From SIG440 sp045645485 (GTDB lineage Bacteria > Bacillota > Clostridia > Monoglobales > Monoglobaceae): a stretch of DNA of 8,267 nt. The stretch lies in contig JAZRIX010000064.1 of the NCBI GenBank assembly GCA_045645485.1, forward strand, positions 1 to 8,267. The letters run 5' to 3'. The notes beneath the pieces are model-generated. The model searched no databases, had not been told where the DNA came from, and saw only the letters and a list, made by a program, of their open reading frames with translations. This document shows, piece after piece, positions 1 to 6,440 of this stretch (position 1 is the stretch's first letter; each line of letters opens with the position of its first letter). A program made the position numbers and the translations under genes.

Positions 1-46
1 GTTGGCTGTGGGTGTTGTCTTCCTAAGACCGCTTGGCCTCCGACTT
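1..46 (-). other. Sequencing adapter contamination (MGI/BGI DNBSEQ)
   Basis: This is not genomic sequence. Read on the minus strand, positions 46 to 15 match all 32 bases of the DNBSEQ read-1 adapter as I know it, beginning AAGTCGGAGGCCAAGCGG. Positions 14 to 5 (CACCCACAGC) sit where the 10-base sample barcode belongs, and positions 4 to 1 (CAAC) match the first bases of the constant segment after the barcode. The layout insert, adapter, barcode, constant segment is that of a read running past a short insert. Independently, the GyrA reading frame is perfectly conserved up to position 47 and turns into unrelated residues (ISRRPSGLRKTT) exactly where the adapter begins. The adapter identity comes from memory of the published sequence, but the length of the match and the agreement of all three segments make chance negligible. 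Confidence 0.97.
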
Positions 47-351
47 ATACGAACCATCGCATCATAAACCGATGCATCACCATGGGGATGGTATCTACCC
101 AGAACGTTACCAACGGTGGTCGCACTCTTGCGGTATTCACGCTCAGGTGTAAGATTGTCCTCATACATAGCATAAAGAATACGTCTGTGAACAGGCTTAA
201 GACCATCACGTACATCAGGGAGAGCACGTCCGACAATAACAGACATAGCATACTCAATGTATGACTTTCTCATTTCCTTTTCAATTTCTACAGGAACAAT
301 ATTCAATTTGGAGACGTCAAACAATTCTTCGTTATTATTTTCTTTTGCCAT
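47..351 (-). CDS. gyrA: DNA gyrase subunit A, N-terminal fragment (3' end lost to adapter junction)
   Basis: GyrA is the breakage-reunion subunit of the type II topoisomerase that introduces negative supercoils with GyrB in the cytoplasm. The first 101 residues are readable. After a short acidic N-terminus comes the GyrA signature KSYIEYAMSVIVGRALPDVR (about 29-48), then DGLKPVHRR (49-57), RKSATTVGNVLGR (74-86) and HPHGDASVYDAMVR (88-101), which is the quinolone-resistance-determining helix. The position equivalent to E. coli Ser83 is Ala93, followed by Ser94; the Asp87 equivalent (Asp97) is present. The catalytic tyrosine lies downstream and is not covered. The last genomic bases (48-47, AT) would fit the Met that usually follows MVR. 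ATG 351-349 is chosen because conservation and family length fit it; it has a modest GAGG Shine-Dalgarno at 365-362, 10 bases away. ParC is less likely given the N-terminal sequence. The gene lies downstream of a polysaccharide operon and is separated from it by a terminator. Confidence 0.95.
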
Positions 352-448
352 AGCATTAAAACCTCATTTTTTCTCCTTTAAAGCCACAAAGCAAAAAAGG
401 TCTTCCTCTTTTTCTTCGACACAAAATCAAAAATTCCTTCTATTTGGC
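352..448 (-). promoter_or_regulatory. gyrA upstream region; contains a TGTCGAA (Spo0A-box-like) heptamer at 421-415
   Basis: This stretch lies between the operon terminator and gyrA and must hold whatever promoter gyrA has. I see no convincing sigma-A promoter: TTGCCA (450-445) and TTGATT have no good TATAAT-like partner at 16-18 bases. It does hold TGTCGAA on the minus strand at 421-415, which matches the core of the Spo0A binding box of endospore-forming Firmicutes. It sits in an AT-rich context reading AGGAATTTTTGATTTTG just upstream. A given 7-mer is expected about once by chance over both strands of a window this size, so the box is only suggestive. The region also carries the Shine-Dalgarno sites for the mini-ORF and gyrA. 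Confidence 0.4.
356..367 (-). other. Possible three-codon leader ORF (Met-Arg-Phe-stop) before gyrA
   Basis: On the minus strand an ATG at 367-365 is followed by AGG, TTT and the stop TAA (358-356). It is preceded by AAGGAG (378-373) at 5 bases, a stronger and better spaced Shine-Dalgarno than the one serving gyrA. The gyrA ATG begins 4 bases after this stop and in another frame. The weaker gyrA site (GAGG, 365-362) lies inside the mini-ORF, so ribosomes could load on the strong site, read three codons and restart at gyrA. The arrangement is seen directly; its translation and any role in gyrA expression are inference, and it may be a chance ATG next to a purine-rich site. Confidence 0.35.
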
Positions 449-481
449 AAAAAAATACCCCAATTTTCTTCATTGGGGTAT
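449..481 (-). terminator. Intrinsic (Rho-independent) terminator of the polysaccharide operon
   Basis: On the minus strand a perfect 10-base-pair stem (ATACCCCAAT at 481-472 pairing with ATTGGGGTAT at 464-455) encloses a 7-base loop (471-465). It is followed at once by a run of T (454-449). The four consecutive G:C pairs near the middle and the T tract on the minus-strand side only make it directional. It starts 13 bases after the stop codon of the nucleotidyltransferase-fold gene, so it should end the seven-gene transcript before gyrA. On the plus strand there is only a short TATCTTT after the stem, so activity in that direction would be weak. Confidence 0.92.
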
Positions 482-494
482 CTTTACATCATTT

Positions 495-1718
495 TCAGAC
501 TATATTCATATCCTTCATAAGCTCTATCCGGCTGTTTATTTTCTCATTTTCCGTTGCTGCAAATTCAAAGGTTTTGCTAACGCTTTTTTTCCTCATCACA
601 ATTGCAAGAAACAAACCACACAGTCTGTGAACATACGCAACGGGATAAAGCAATGGTGTTTTTTCAAGATAAGTGTAGCCCTTTTTTATCAACACTTTTC
701 GTTCCGGCAAAAAGACAAAACGCAAAAGACTTTTTCTTTTTCTTTTGTCCATTTCCTTTTTGCTTTGTTCATCTTCCTTGGCACGGCTCTTCAAAAAACT
801 TTCATAACATCCCAGACGTTTCACATCGCCAAAACCAAAATTCTCGCCATCTTCCACATCATCAAGAATCCTGTCAGCAAAAGCTAAGGAGTAATTCTCA
901 AATTCCAATCCAAAATACTTGACACCAATCCCAAAAACATTAAGTATAAGCTCCTTGAACCGAAGCTCCTCAAGCTTTTGAAAATATTTTTCAAAGTCAA
1001 TCTCTTCATAATTGTTTTTTATATAAGCCAACAAATCCATAATCTGACGTATTCCGCTGCCCTCTCTGACAAAATGCTTTATAAAATGCGTAGTCAGAAA
1101 CTCAAGCATATCATTGGGTCCCAGAGAATAAACTGTCAGGAATTCATTTACTTTCATTTTCACAAAAGGCTCTGTTATACCGAATTTATCTTTCAGCACA
1201 ACATGACGGAAATTATCATTATAAAGCTGAACGTGCACCTCTATCAAGCCTACAGCAGGACTACTCACCCTGAAGTCTTGTTTCCCTTCAGGTCTTGATT
1301 CAACCTCCATTCCAAGTGCTCTGAACAACTTTTCAGTACGTTCTTCATTCTCAGGATTAACATAAAGATCAATGTCGCCCGAAAGTCTGCACTCCGCAAG
1401 ATGATAATTCTTTGCAACGGTACTTCCCTTCAATATACAATATTGAATACCGGACTCTTCAAGCTTTTTTATAATGCCCGAAAGCGCGGCCATTTTCTGC
1501 TCATTTTTCATCATTGCACGAAAAAAAAGCTGTTCCCACTTGGGTGACAGCTTTTTCCTTTCTTCCGGCTCAAGACTTCCGAAAACAAGGGGCAACACAC
1601 CTTGTTGCATTGCAAGCTCACACACTTTTTCAAGGTCTGCATCAATATAGTTTTTGCTTTTCTCTCCAAAAACGCCATAGCGCAAAAGCTCCAGGAGATT
1701 CAGGAATTCATTTGTCAT
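495..1718 (-). CDS. Nucleotidyltransferase-fold protein of the PF14907 (NTP_transf_5) type
   Basis: The 407-residue product looks like the uncharacterised nucleotidyltransferase family often found in capsule and exopolysaccharide clusters. The core is visible as ILKGSTVAKNYH (about 95-106), the helix with the Gly-Ser-type loop, followed by RLSGDIDLYV (111-120), where Asp115 and Asp117 form the D-x-D metal-binding pair of the fold. IEVHVQL (159-165) probably gives the third acidic strand through Glu160. A helical domain follows (about 195-290), then a highly charged segment rich in Lys, Glu and Arg (about 308-332), and a C-terminal FLPERKVLIKKGYTYL (336-351) typical of the family. No signal peptide or clear membrane span is seen. 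Its ATG overlaps the stop of the polymerase gene as ATGA, with GGAGG about 10 bases upstream, so translation is probably coupled. It is the last gene before the terminator. The nucleotide donor and acceptor are unknown; modification of a sugar, lipid carrier or protein partner is inference. Confidence 0.82.
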   Translation of the reverse strand: MTNEFLNLLELLRYGVFGEKSKNYIDADLEKVCELAMQQGVLPLVFGSLEPEERKKLSPKWEQLFFRAMMKNEQKMAALSGIIKKLEESGIQYCILKGSTVAKNYHLAECRLSGDIDLYVNPENEERTEKLFRALGMEVESRPEGKQDFRVSSPAVGLIEVHVQLYNDNFRHVVLKDKFGITEPFVKMKVNEFLTVYSLGPNDMLEFLTTHFIKHFVREGSGIRQIMDLLAYIKNNYEEIDFEKYFQKLEELRFKELILNVFGIGVKYFGLEFENYSLAFADRILDDVEDGENFGFGDVKRLGCYESFLKSRAKEDEQSKKEMDKRKRKSLLRFVFLPERKVLIKKGYTYLEKTPLLYPVAYVHRLCGLFLAIVMRKKSVSKTFEFAATENEKINSRIELMKDMNIV

Positions 1719-2980
1719 ATCATTTCGCCCTCCGCCTCAGCCTCTTCATTGTTGAGATTCAGAATTGCCGCTTCATACATCATATCATCCATTTCATTTT
1801 TTTCTTTCTTTTTCATTTCATGATATTTCAAAGCATGCATAATGAACATCCAGAAAATCTCACTTTGCCACACATCCGCAGAAAACATAAGTCTTGGAAG
1901 ACATATAGAAAACATAAACGTACAAAACATAGCTTCCTCACGGTCTTTTCCGACAAAAGCATACAGCAAAGCTCTGCCAAGAACATAAATAACAGGCACC
2001 GCAAGGATAACCCCTCCATCATAAAAAAGCTGAAGGAACATATTGTGAGGGTAAACATAGCGATACCCTGAATTATAAAACGTGGTAGAAATACCATGCC
2101 CCAAAACAGGCTTTTCTAAAATTCCATTTATCACAAATTCATAAGCCATCTTTCGACCGTTGGATACGTCACCTTTATTTTTGAGCGAGAGAATCTTATT
2201 AACAAAGTTTGCCTCTATTCCCCAGTTGTCAAAAACTTTTTCCAGCCATTCCACTATTTCATAAAAATAAACCACAACCAGAGATGTCAAAATGGCAACT
2301 ACGACAATTCTCATAATGCTGTATCCGCTTTTTTTAACATTTCCGTCTCCACGGATAAAAACAATAGCCATTGCAAAAATACAGCTTACCAGAATACCTC
2401 TGTTCCCCTTGAAAATAAGATTAACAAGAAGGAACGCAGCTATTACATAAATAATATACATATACTTTTTTGCCAGCTTGCGATAAAAGCAAAAATGAAA
2501 AACAGGTGCCAACAACATGGGAAATAGTGAATATGAAAGTCCCATAGAAATATTGGTATTATGTTTAGTTGATGTCATTTCAATAAAAATATCATTATAA
2601 AAAAACAATGGCAGTATTGAAAAAAATGACAAATACCTGAAAAATTTTTCAGTGTCTGCCTTGTACATAGCAACAACGCTGGCAAAACAAAAACAGTAAG
2701 CAAATTCACGTCCGAACAGTGTTGTCACCGAAACCTGTCTCGTTACCACATAGTAAATGCTGACAACCAAACCCAGGCCCATTGCCAGCGGCGCAATCTT
2801 GACCTTCAGCATAGTCTTGTAGTTAAACAGCATAACAACGCCCAACATACCTATGCTGATAAGCATTCCGCCCACACCAAAAAGATGTCCAATGATGTAG
2901 TTCAAAAAGTCTATTGTCAAATAAAACGCAAAAATAAAGCTTATTCTGTTTTTATCCCTTTCAGTTATCTGTTTTTTCAT
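1715..2980 (-). CDS. Wzy/O-antigen ligase-type polysaccharide polymerase (multi-pass membrane protein)
   Basis: This 421-residue integral membrane protein has about ten or more hydrophobic segments and the signature of the O-antigen ligase/polymerase superfamily (Wzy_C type). Visible marks are KGNRG (191-195) at a membrane edge, then a long extracytoplasmic loop holding SNGRKMAYEF (273-282), PVLGHG (291-296) and YPHNMFLQLFYDGG (310-323). Arg276 and His312 are the kind of residues conserved in this loop. It should polymerise lipid-linked repeat units delivered by the flippase encoded just upstream. The start at ATG 2980-2978 is chosen because GGAG lies 5 bases before it; an upstream in-frame TTG at 3004 has no such site. 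An odd point is the strongly charged C-terminal tail (about 388-421) with repeated Glu and Asp after the last membrane span. The gene ends in an ATGA overlap with the next gene. Ligase versus polymerase cannot be told from sequence, but in a Gram-positive Wzx cluster polymerase is the better reading. Confidence 0.88.
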   Translation of the reverse strand: MKKQITERDKNRISFIFAFYLTIDFLNYIIGHLFGVGGMLISIGMLGVVMLFNYKTMLKVKIAPLAMGLGLVVSIYYVVTRQVSVTTLFGREFAYCFCFASVVAMYKADTEKFFRYLSFFSILPLFFYNDIFIEMTSTKHNTNISMGLSYSLFPMLLAPVFHFCFYRKLAKKYMYIIYVIAAFLLVNLIFKGNRGILVSCIFAMAIVFIRGDGNVKKSGYSIMRIVVVAILTSLVVVYFYEIVEWLEKVFDNWGIEANFVNKILSLKNKGDVSNGRKMAYEFVINGILEKPVLGHGISTTFYNSGYRYVYPHNMFLQLFYDGGVILAVPVIYVLGRALLYAFVGKDREEAMFCTFMFSICLPRLMFSADVWQSEIFWMFIMHALKYHEMKKKEKNEMDDMMYEAAILNLNNEEAEAEGEMI

Positions 2981-2985
2981 AGCTA

Positions 2986-2989
2986 CTCC
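2986..2989 (-). promoter_or_regulatory. Ribosome binding site that sets the polymerase start
   Basis: GGAG on the minus strand, 5 bases before the ATG at 2980-2978. It lies inside the reading frame that would begin at TTG 3004, which itself has no purine-rich site in front and is only 5 bases past the preceding stop codon. This supports the shorter 421-residue protein. Confidence 0.75.
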
Positions 2990-3009
2990 AAACCAGTCAA
3001 TCAAAACTT

Positions 3010-4272
3010 TTATTTACTTTTCCGAAACAGCGACTTTACCGCTGCAAAATCCTTTTTGCTCATAAAAACCATATTCCTTATCTTTATGCCCGTGTGCCGC
3101 GAAAAGTAAATAAGGCACACAACCGTTGCATAAGTATAGGAAATCACCGTTGCAACCGACGCACCAAGGATGCCCCAACAAGGAATAAGGAACATATTTA
3201 TTACCACATTCACCAAAGTCGATGTGACAACAATCATAAGAGTGAACTTTTGTTTGTGATTTACTATGTTATAGAGCTCAATCATTCTATGGAACATAAC
3301 AGCACAAACACCGAACATTGTCACCAGCGTGACTCCGTATGCCCCTTCTGACTGCGCCCCATACACAAGGCCGATGAACCAGTCCCCGAGGACAGCAATC
3401 CCAATGAACATAATCAGGCACACCGGGAAACACATTCTCATAACCATTGCAACTTCCTCTCCGGTCTTACCCTTTGCCAGCTTTGAAAGAAGGATATCCT
3501 TCATTGCACTGGGAACAAGCAGAACCTTTTCGGCAAGCATAACACCCACCGAGTAAACACCAATCTGAGCCATTGAAACATTCGGATATGCCTCAAGCAT
3601 CAGAACATCAATTCGTGTGCTGAGAATTGAAGACAAAATGGTTATCATGGGAACCGCACCCAGGGCAAAAATCTTTCCTATAAATCTGATGTCAAGTTCC
3701 TTGAAACTGGGCTTTACTCTAAGCTTGACGGTGTAAATCACGCAAAGGAGCAAATCCACAAAAATCAGATTGGTGACACCCCAGAAAAGGCTCGCCTTTG
3801 TAAGAAACGTCAGGCATACCACATATCCCAGCTGAACTGTGTGAACAACGAGCATCAGCACGTTTCGCTTTACCGAGTTTTCAACCATATACACATAGCC
3901 CACAACTCGCATATATGCGGCAATCACCGAAAGAATTATTGTTGACACGAGAATTATGTTATGTCTGAAATAAACACAAACAACTGCCGCAATCACCGAA
4001 TACACCGCAAATATGGCATAAATATTATTCATATACTTATGCCTGATGTTTTCGTCGATCTTGCGATAGAAGGGATAAACCTGATGAAGACCAAAAGAGA
4101 GGACCACTGCGGCAATACCCATAATGCTGGAAATATAAGCCGTCTGACCTTTGATTTCAGCACCCAGATAGCGGAAAATCATTGAGGAATAAGCAATTCC
4201 CACAAGCAGGCTGAGAACACTGCACATAACACCCACAATATATTCATTTTTGAACATCTTTTTTATTTTCAT
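3010..4272 (-). CDS. Wzx-type polysaccharide flippase (MATE/MOP superfamily)
   Basis: This 420-residue membrane protein has about twelve hydrophobic segments in the two-bundle layout of the oligosaccharidyl-lipid flippase branch of the MOP superfamily. The N-terminus after a short basic stretch runs straight into a membrane helix with a conserved RYLG (34-37), as in Wzx and polysaccharide-biosynthesis proteins. The middle holds LSTRIDVLMLEAY (217-229), the usual start of the second half, followed by IGVYSVG (237-243). A late helix carries WGILGASVATVISY (366-379), another family hallmark. It would flip undecaprenyl-linked repeat units across the cytoplasmic membrane to the polymerase encoded 29 bases downstream. 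The ATG at 4272-4270 has GAGG about 6 bases in front and lies 26 bases after the dehydrogenase gene. It is a little shorter than many Wzx proteins, but no domain appears missing. Substrate cannot be predicted from the sequence. Confidence 0.9.
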   Translation of the reverse strand: MKIKKMFKNEYIVGVMCSVLSLLVGIAYSSMIFRYLGAEIKGQTAYISSIMGIAAVVLSFGLHQVYPFYRKIDENIRHKYMNNIYAIFAVYSVIAAVVCVYFRHNIILVSTIILSVIAAYMRVVGYVYMVENSVKRNVLMLVVHTVQLGYVVCLTFLTKASLFWGVTNLIFVDLLLCVIYTVKLRVKPSFKELDIRFIGKIFALGAVPMITILSSILSTRIDVLMLEAYPNVSMAQIGVYSVGVMLAEKVLLVPSAMKDILLSKLAKGKTGEEVAMVMRMCFPVCLIMFIGIAVLGDWFIGLVYGAQSEGAYGVTLVTMFGVCAVMFHRMIELYNIVNHKQKFTLMIVVTSTLVNVVINMFLIPCWGILGASVATVISYTYATVVCLIYFSRHTGIKIRNMVFMSKKDFAAVKSLFRKSK

Positions 4273-4298
4273 GATTAGCCTCGTAACTTTTCTTCATA

Positions 4299-5492
4299 TT
4301 AATCCCTGAAAAATAAATCCCTTGTGTAGACCTTGTCAAGCACATCTTCAATCTCTTCACTGTAGCGGTTTGCAACAATCACATCACATTTTCTCTTAAA
4401 ATATTCAACATCATGAGTTACCTCAGAATTATAGAACCGCTTCTCATTGAGAGTGGGCTCATAAACCAAAATCTCAACACCTTTAGCCTTTATACGCTTC
4501 ATCACACCCTGGATAGAACTCTGTCTGAAATTATCGCTTCCAGATTTCATCGTAAGGCGGTAGATTCCCACAACCGGATTTTCTTTCACACCAAACCCCG
4601 CAAGCTGCAAAACTCTGCCGGCAATATAATCCTTGCGTGTTCGGTTTGCATCCACTATGGCACCGATTATGTTGTTGGGAATGTCGTTGTAATTCGCAAG
4701 AAGCTGCTTTGTGTCCTTTGGCAGACAATAGCCTCCATAGCCAAAAGACGGATTATTATAGTGATTTCCTATTCTGGGGTCAAAACCAACACCCTCAATT
4801 ATTGATCTGGTATCAAGCCCTCTGACTTCTGCATAAGTGTCAAGCTCATTGAAGTAAGAAACCCTGAGAGCGAGATAGGTATTTGAAAATAATTTTACTG
4901 CTTCTGCCTCGGTTGAGTTCATCAAAAGCACAGGAACTTCATCCTTCAGCGCACCGTCAACCAGCAACTTTGCAAATCTTTCTGCATAAGTTCGCATTTG
5001 GTCAGCAGCCCCCACGATAACCCTTGAAGGATACAAGTTGTCGTACAAAGCTCTTCCTTCACGCAAAAATTCAGGCGAGAACATAAGCTTTTCACAACCG
5101 TATTTCTTGCACATTTCCGCCGTGAACCCTACAGGTACTGTTGACTTAATAACCATAACCGCATCTTTATTAACCCTCAAAACTTCCTCAATAACACTTT
5201 CAACGCTTGAGGTATTAAAATAATTTTTTTCCGGGTCATAGTCCGTGGGTGTTGAAATAACAATAACTTCCGCATCCTTATATGCCTCTTTGTGGTCTGT
5301 TGTTGCAGTCAGATTAATGCCGCCCTTCGATAAATATACTTCTATTTCGGGATCGGCGATGGGTGAAATTCCTTTGTTGATTTTCTCTACCTTCGCCGGA
5401 ACTATATCAACCGCCATAACTTCATTTTTTTGTGCCAGTAAAACAGCAATCGAAAGTCCCACATACCCCGTACCAACTACCGCAATTTTCAT
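4299..5492 (-). CDS. ugd: UDP-glucose 6-dehydrogenase
   Basis: The 397-residue enzyme should oxidise UDP-glucose to UDP-glucuronate with two NAD+ in the cytoplasm, making an acidic sugar donor for the polymer. Numbered from the chosen Met, the NAD-binding Rossmann motif is VGTGYVGL (6-13) with the acidic residue Asp29 ending the second strand. Other family blocks are STPTDYD (80-86), NYFNTSSVE (90-98), KSTVPVGF (116-123), FSPEFLREGRALYDNLYPSR (138-157), EAEAVKLFSNTYLALRVSYF (195-214) with Lys200, and GYGGYCLPKDT (251-261), where Cys256 is the catalytic thiol. Length and motifs fit the short Ugd type (E. coli Ugd, streptococcal HasB) and not the longer animal-like form. The closely related UDP-N-acetyl-mannosamine or -glucosamine dehydrogenases are less likely because of the FNTSSVE and SPEFLREGRALYDN blocks. 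Two ATGs compete (5498 and 5492); AGGAG at 5504-5500 is 1 base from the first and 7 from the second, so 5492 is preferred. Confidence 0.95.
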   Translation of the reverse strand: MKIAVVGTGYVGLSIAVLLAQKNEVMAVDIVPAKVEKINKGISPIADPEIEVYLSKGGINLTATTDHKEAYKDAEVIVISTPTDYDPEKNYFNTSSVESVIEEVLRVNKDAVMVIKSTVPVGFTAEMCKKYGCEKLMFSPEFLREGRALYDNLYPSRVIVGAADQMRTYAERFAKLLVDGALKDEVPVLLMNSTEAEAVKLFSNTYLALRVSYFNELDTYAEVRGLDTRSIIEGVGFDPRIGNHYNNPSFGYGGYCLPKDTKQLLANYNDIPNNIIGAIVDANRTRKDYIAGRVLQLAGFGVKENPVVGIYRLTMKSGSDNFRQSSIQGVMKRIKAKGVEILVYEPTLNEKRFYNSEVTHDVEYFKRKCDVIVANRYSEEIEDVLDKVYTRDLFFRD

Positions 5493-5499
5493 CTTCATT

Positions 5500-5504
5500 C
5501 TCCT
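5500..5504 (-). promoter_or_regulatory. Ribosome binding site that sets the ugd start
   Basis: AGGAG within GGAGGAGA on the minus strand. It nearly touches the ATG at 5498-5496 but is ideally placed, 7 bases, before the ATG at 5492-5490. The second ATG also gives the usual N-terminus of the family, MKIAVVGTGYVG. Confidence 0.75.
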
Positions 5505-5516
5505 CCACAGCTTCTG

Positions 5517-6419
5517 CTATCTGTTTTTGAAAAACCTCAAAACATTATGCTTTATCTTTCTCCAAACAAAAATCATACCACGATAACCGGGTTTTATGGA
5601 AGCATATTCGCGAAAAAAGGCTTTAAATCCCTGATATCTGAAATATTCAAAAGCAACGCCCAGACGGTTGTAAATTCTGACATCCTTCTGCTGAGCTTTG
5701 CTGAGAGTATCAATGTAAGGTGCCATTTTTGCAAGGTAATGCTCACGGTATTTCTTTGCAGTTTCTGCATCTTTTGCACGGTTTCTTTCCTCGATATATC
5801 TTCTAAAGCCTATATTTTCAACTGCCTTCACCAGATACCGAAAGGTAACTCTTGCAGTAAATTCCCAGTCCTGATGTCGTCTGAAGGATTCATCAAAACC
5901 TCCCAACTCCTCATAAACCGACCGTTTTATAAGAAGAGATGTACTGCCGATTGTGACACGATGTCTCATAACCTCATAAAACAACGAGCCACTTTCTTTA
6001 ACATAAACATCCCGAACCTTCCGTCCGTTCCTGTATTCATCGTGTGAACAATATGTAAGAGCATATTCGTCGGGCAAAGTCTCCATCACTCTTACATGGT
6101 TTTCAATATTCTCGGGATAAAACAGGTCGTCATCGTCAAGAAGAGCAATGTATTCTCCTCCAGCATTTTTAACACCTGTATTCCGTGCCGCCGAGCCATT
6201 TTTATTCACCTCGTGGCAAACATATTTCACCCGTTCATTCCCTTTATACTTTTCCATCTGCTTTGCCGTTTCAAGCTGAGCATCAGAACCAAGCCCATTG
6301 TCATCAACAACTATAACCTCAACCTTTTTATAGGTTTGCGCCAAAACACTGTCAACCGCCCTTTGAAGAAACTCACCGCCTCCATATGACGGTATTACAA
6401 CAGAAACTAACTTTTCCAT
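5517..6419 (-). CDS. Family 2 (GT-A fold) glycosyltransferase
   Basis: The 300-residue protein is an inverting nucleotide-sugar transferase of the GT2 type, probably adding one sugar to the lipid-linked repeat unit on the cytoplasmic face of the membrane. The N-terminal half shows the full GT2 pattern: SVVIPSYGGGEFLQRAVDSV (6-25), VIVVDDNG (35-42) with the UDP-binding aspartates, NGSAARNTGV (74-83), and ALLDDDDLFYPENI (92-105), whose Asp run at 95-98 includes the D-x-D metal site. ELGGFDESF (171-179) and HQDWEF (182-187) follow, with Asp184 as candidate catalytic base. The last 80 residues are basic and aromatic-rich, without an obvious membrane span, and may lie on the membrane surface. AAGGA lies about 7 bases before the ATG at 6419-6417. 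The gene begins 21 bases after the TupA-like gene and ends 24 bases before ugd. Donor and linkage cannot be read from sequence, though UDP-glucuronate from the next gene is a possible donor. Confidence 0.93.
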   Translation of the reverse strand: MEKLVSVVIPSYGGGEFLQRAVDSVLAQTYKKVEVIVVDDNGLGSDAQLETAKQMEKYKGNERVKYVCHEVNKNGSAARNTGVKNAGGEYIALLDDDDLFYPENIENHVRVMETLPDEYALTYCSHDEYRNGRKVRDVYVKESGSLFYEVMRHRVTIGSTSLLIKRSVYEELGGFDESFRRHQDWEFTARVTFRYLVKAVENIGFRRYIEERNRAKDAETAKKYREHYLAKMAPYIDTLSKAQQKDVRIYNRLGVAFEYFRYQGFKAFFREYASIKPGYRGMIFVWRKIKHNVLRFFKNR

Positions 6420-6440
6420 GATAAATTCCTTTCCCCTTTT

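Noticed and set aside
1..46. A divergent or frameshifted GyrA segment (residues ISRRPSGLRKTT and on)
   Set aside because: The bases match a sequencing adapter exactly over 32 positions and the switch is abrupt, so these are not gyrA codons.
455..481. A bidirectional terminator
   Set aside because: The stem is symmetric, but a proper T run follows it only on the minus strand, so I call it for that strand alone.
1514..2071. A 185-codon open frame on the plus strand
   Set aside because: It lies antisense across the end of the polymerase gene and the start of the nucleotidyltransferase gene, has no recognisable domain or ribosome site, and its composition (His, Ser, Phe, Lys) is that of a reverse-strand shadow.
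2981..3004. TTG start for the polymerase at 3004
   Set aside because: There is no Shine-Dalgarno before it, whereas GGAG lies 5 bases before the ATG at 2980.
5493..5498. The first ATG of ugd at 5498
   Set aside because: The AGGAG site is only 1 base away from it; the ATG at 5492 has normal spacing and gives the usual family N-terminus.
5547..6047. A 166-codon open frame on the plus strand
   Set aside because: It is wholly antisense to the GT2 gene, whose catalytic motifs are intact. The plus-strand product resembles nothing I recognise.
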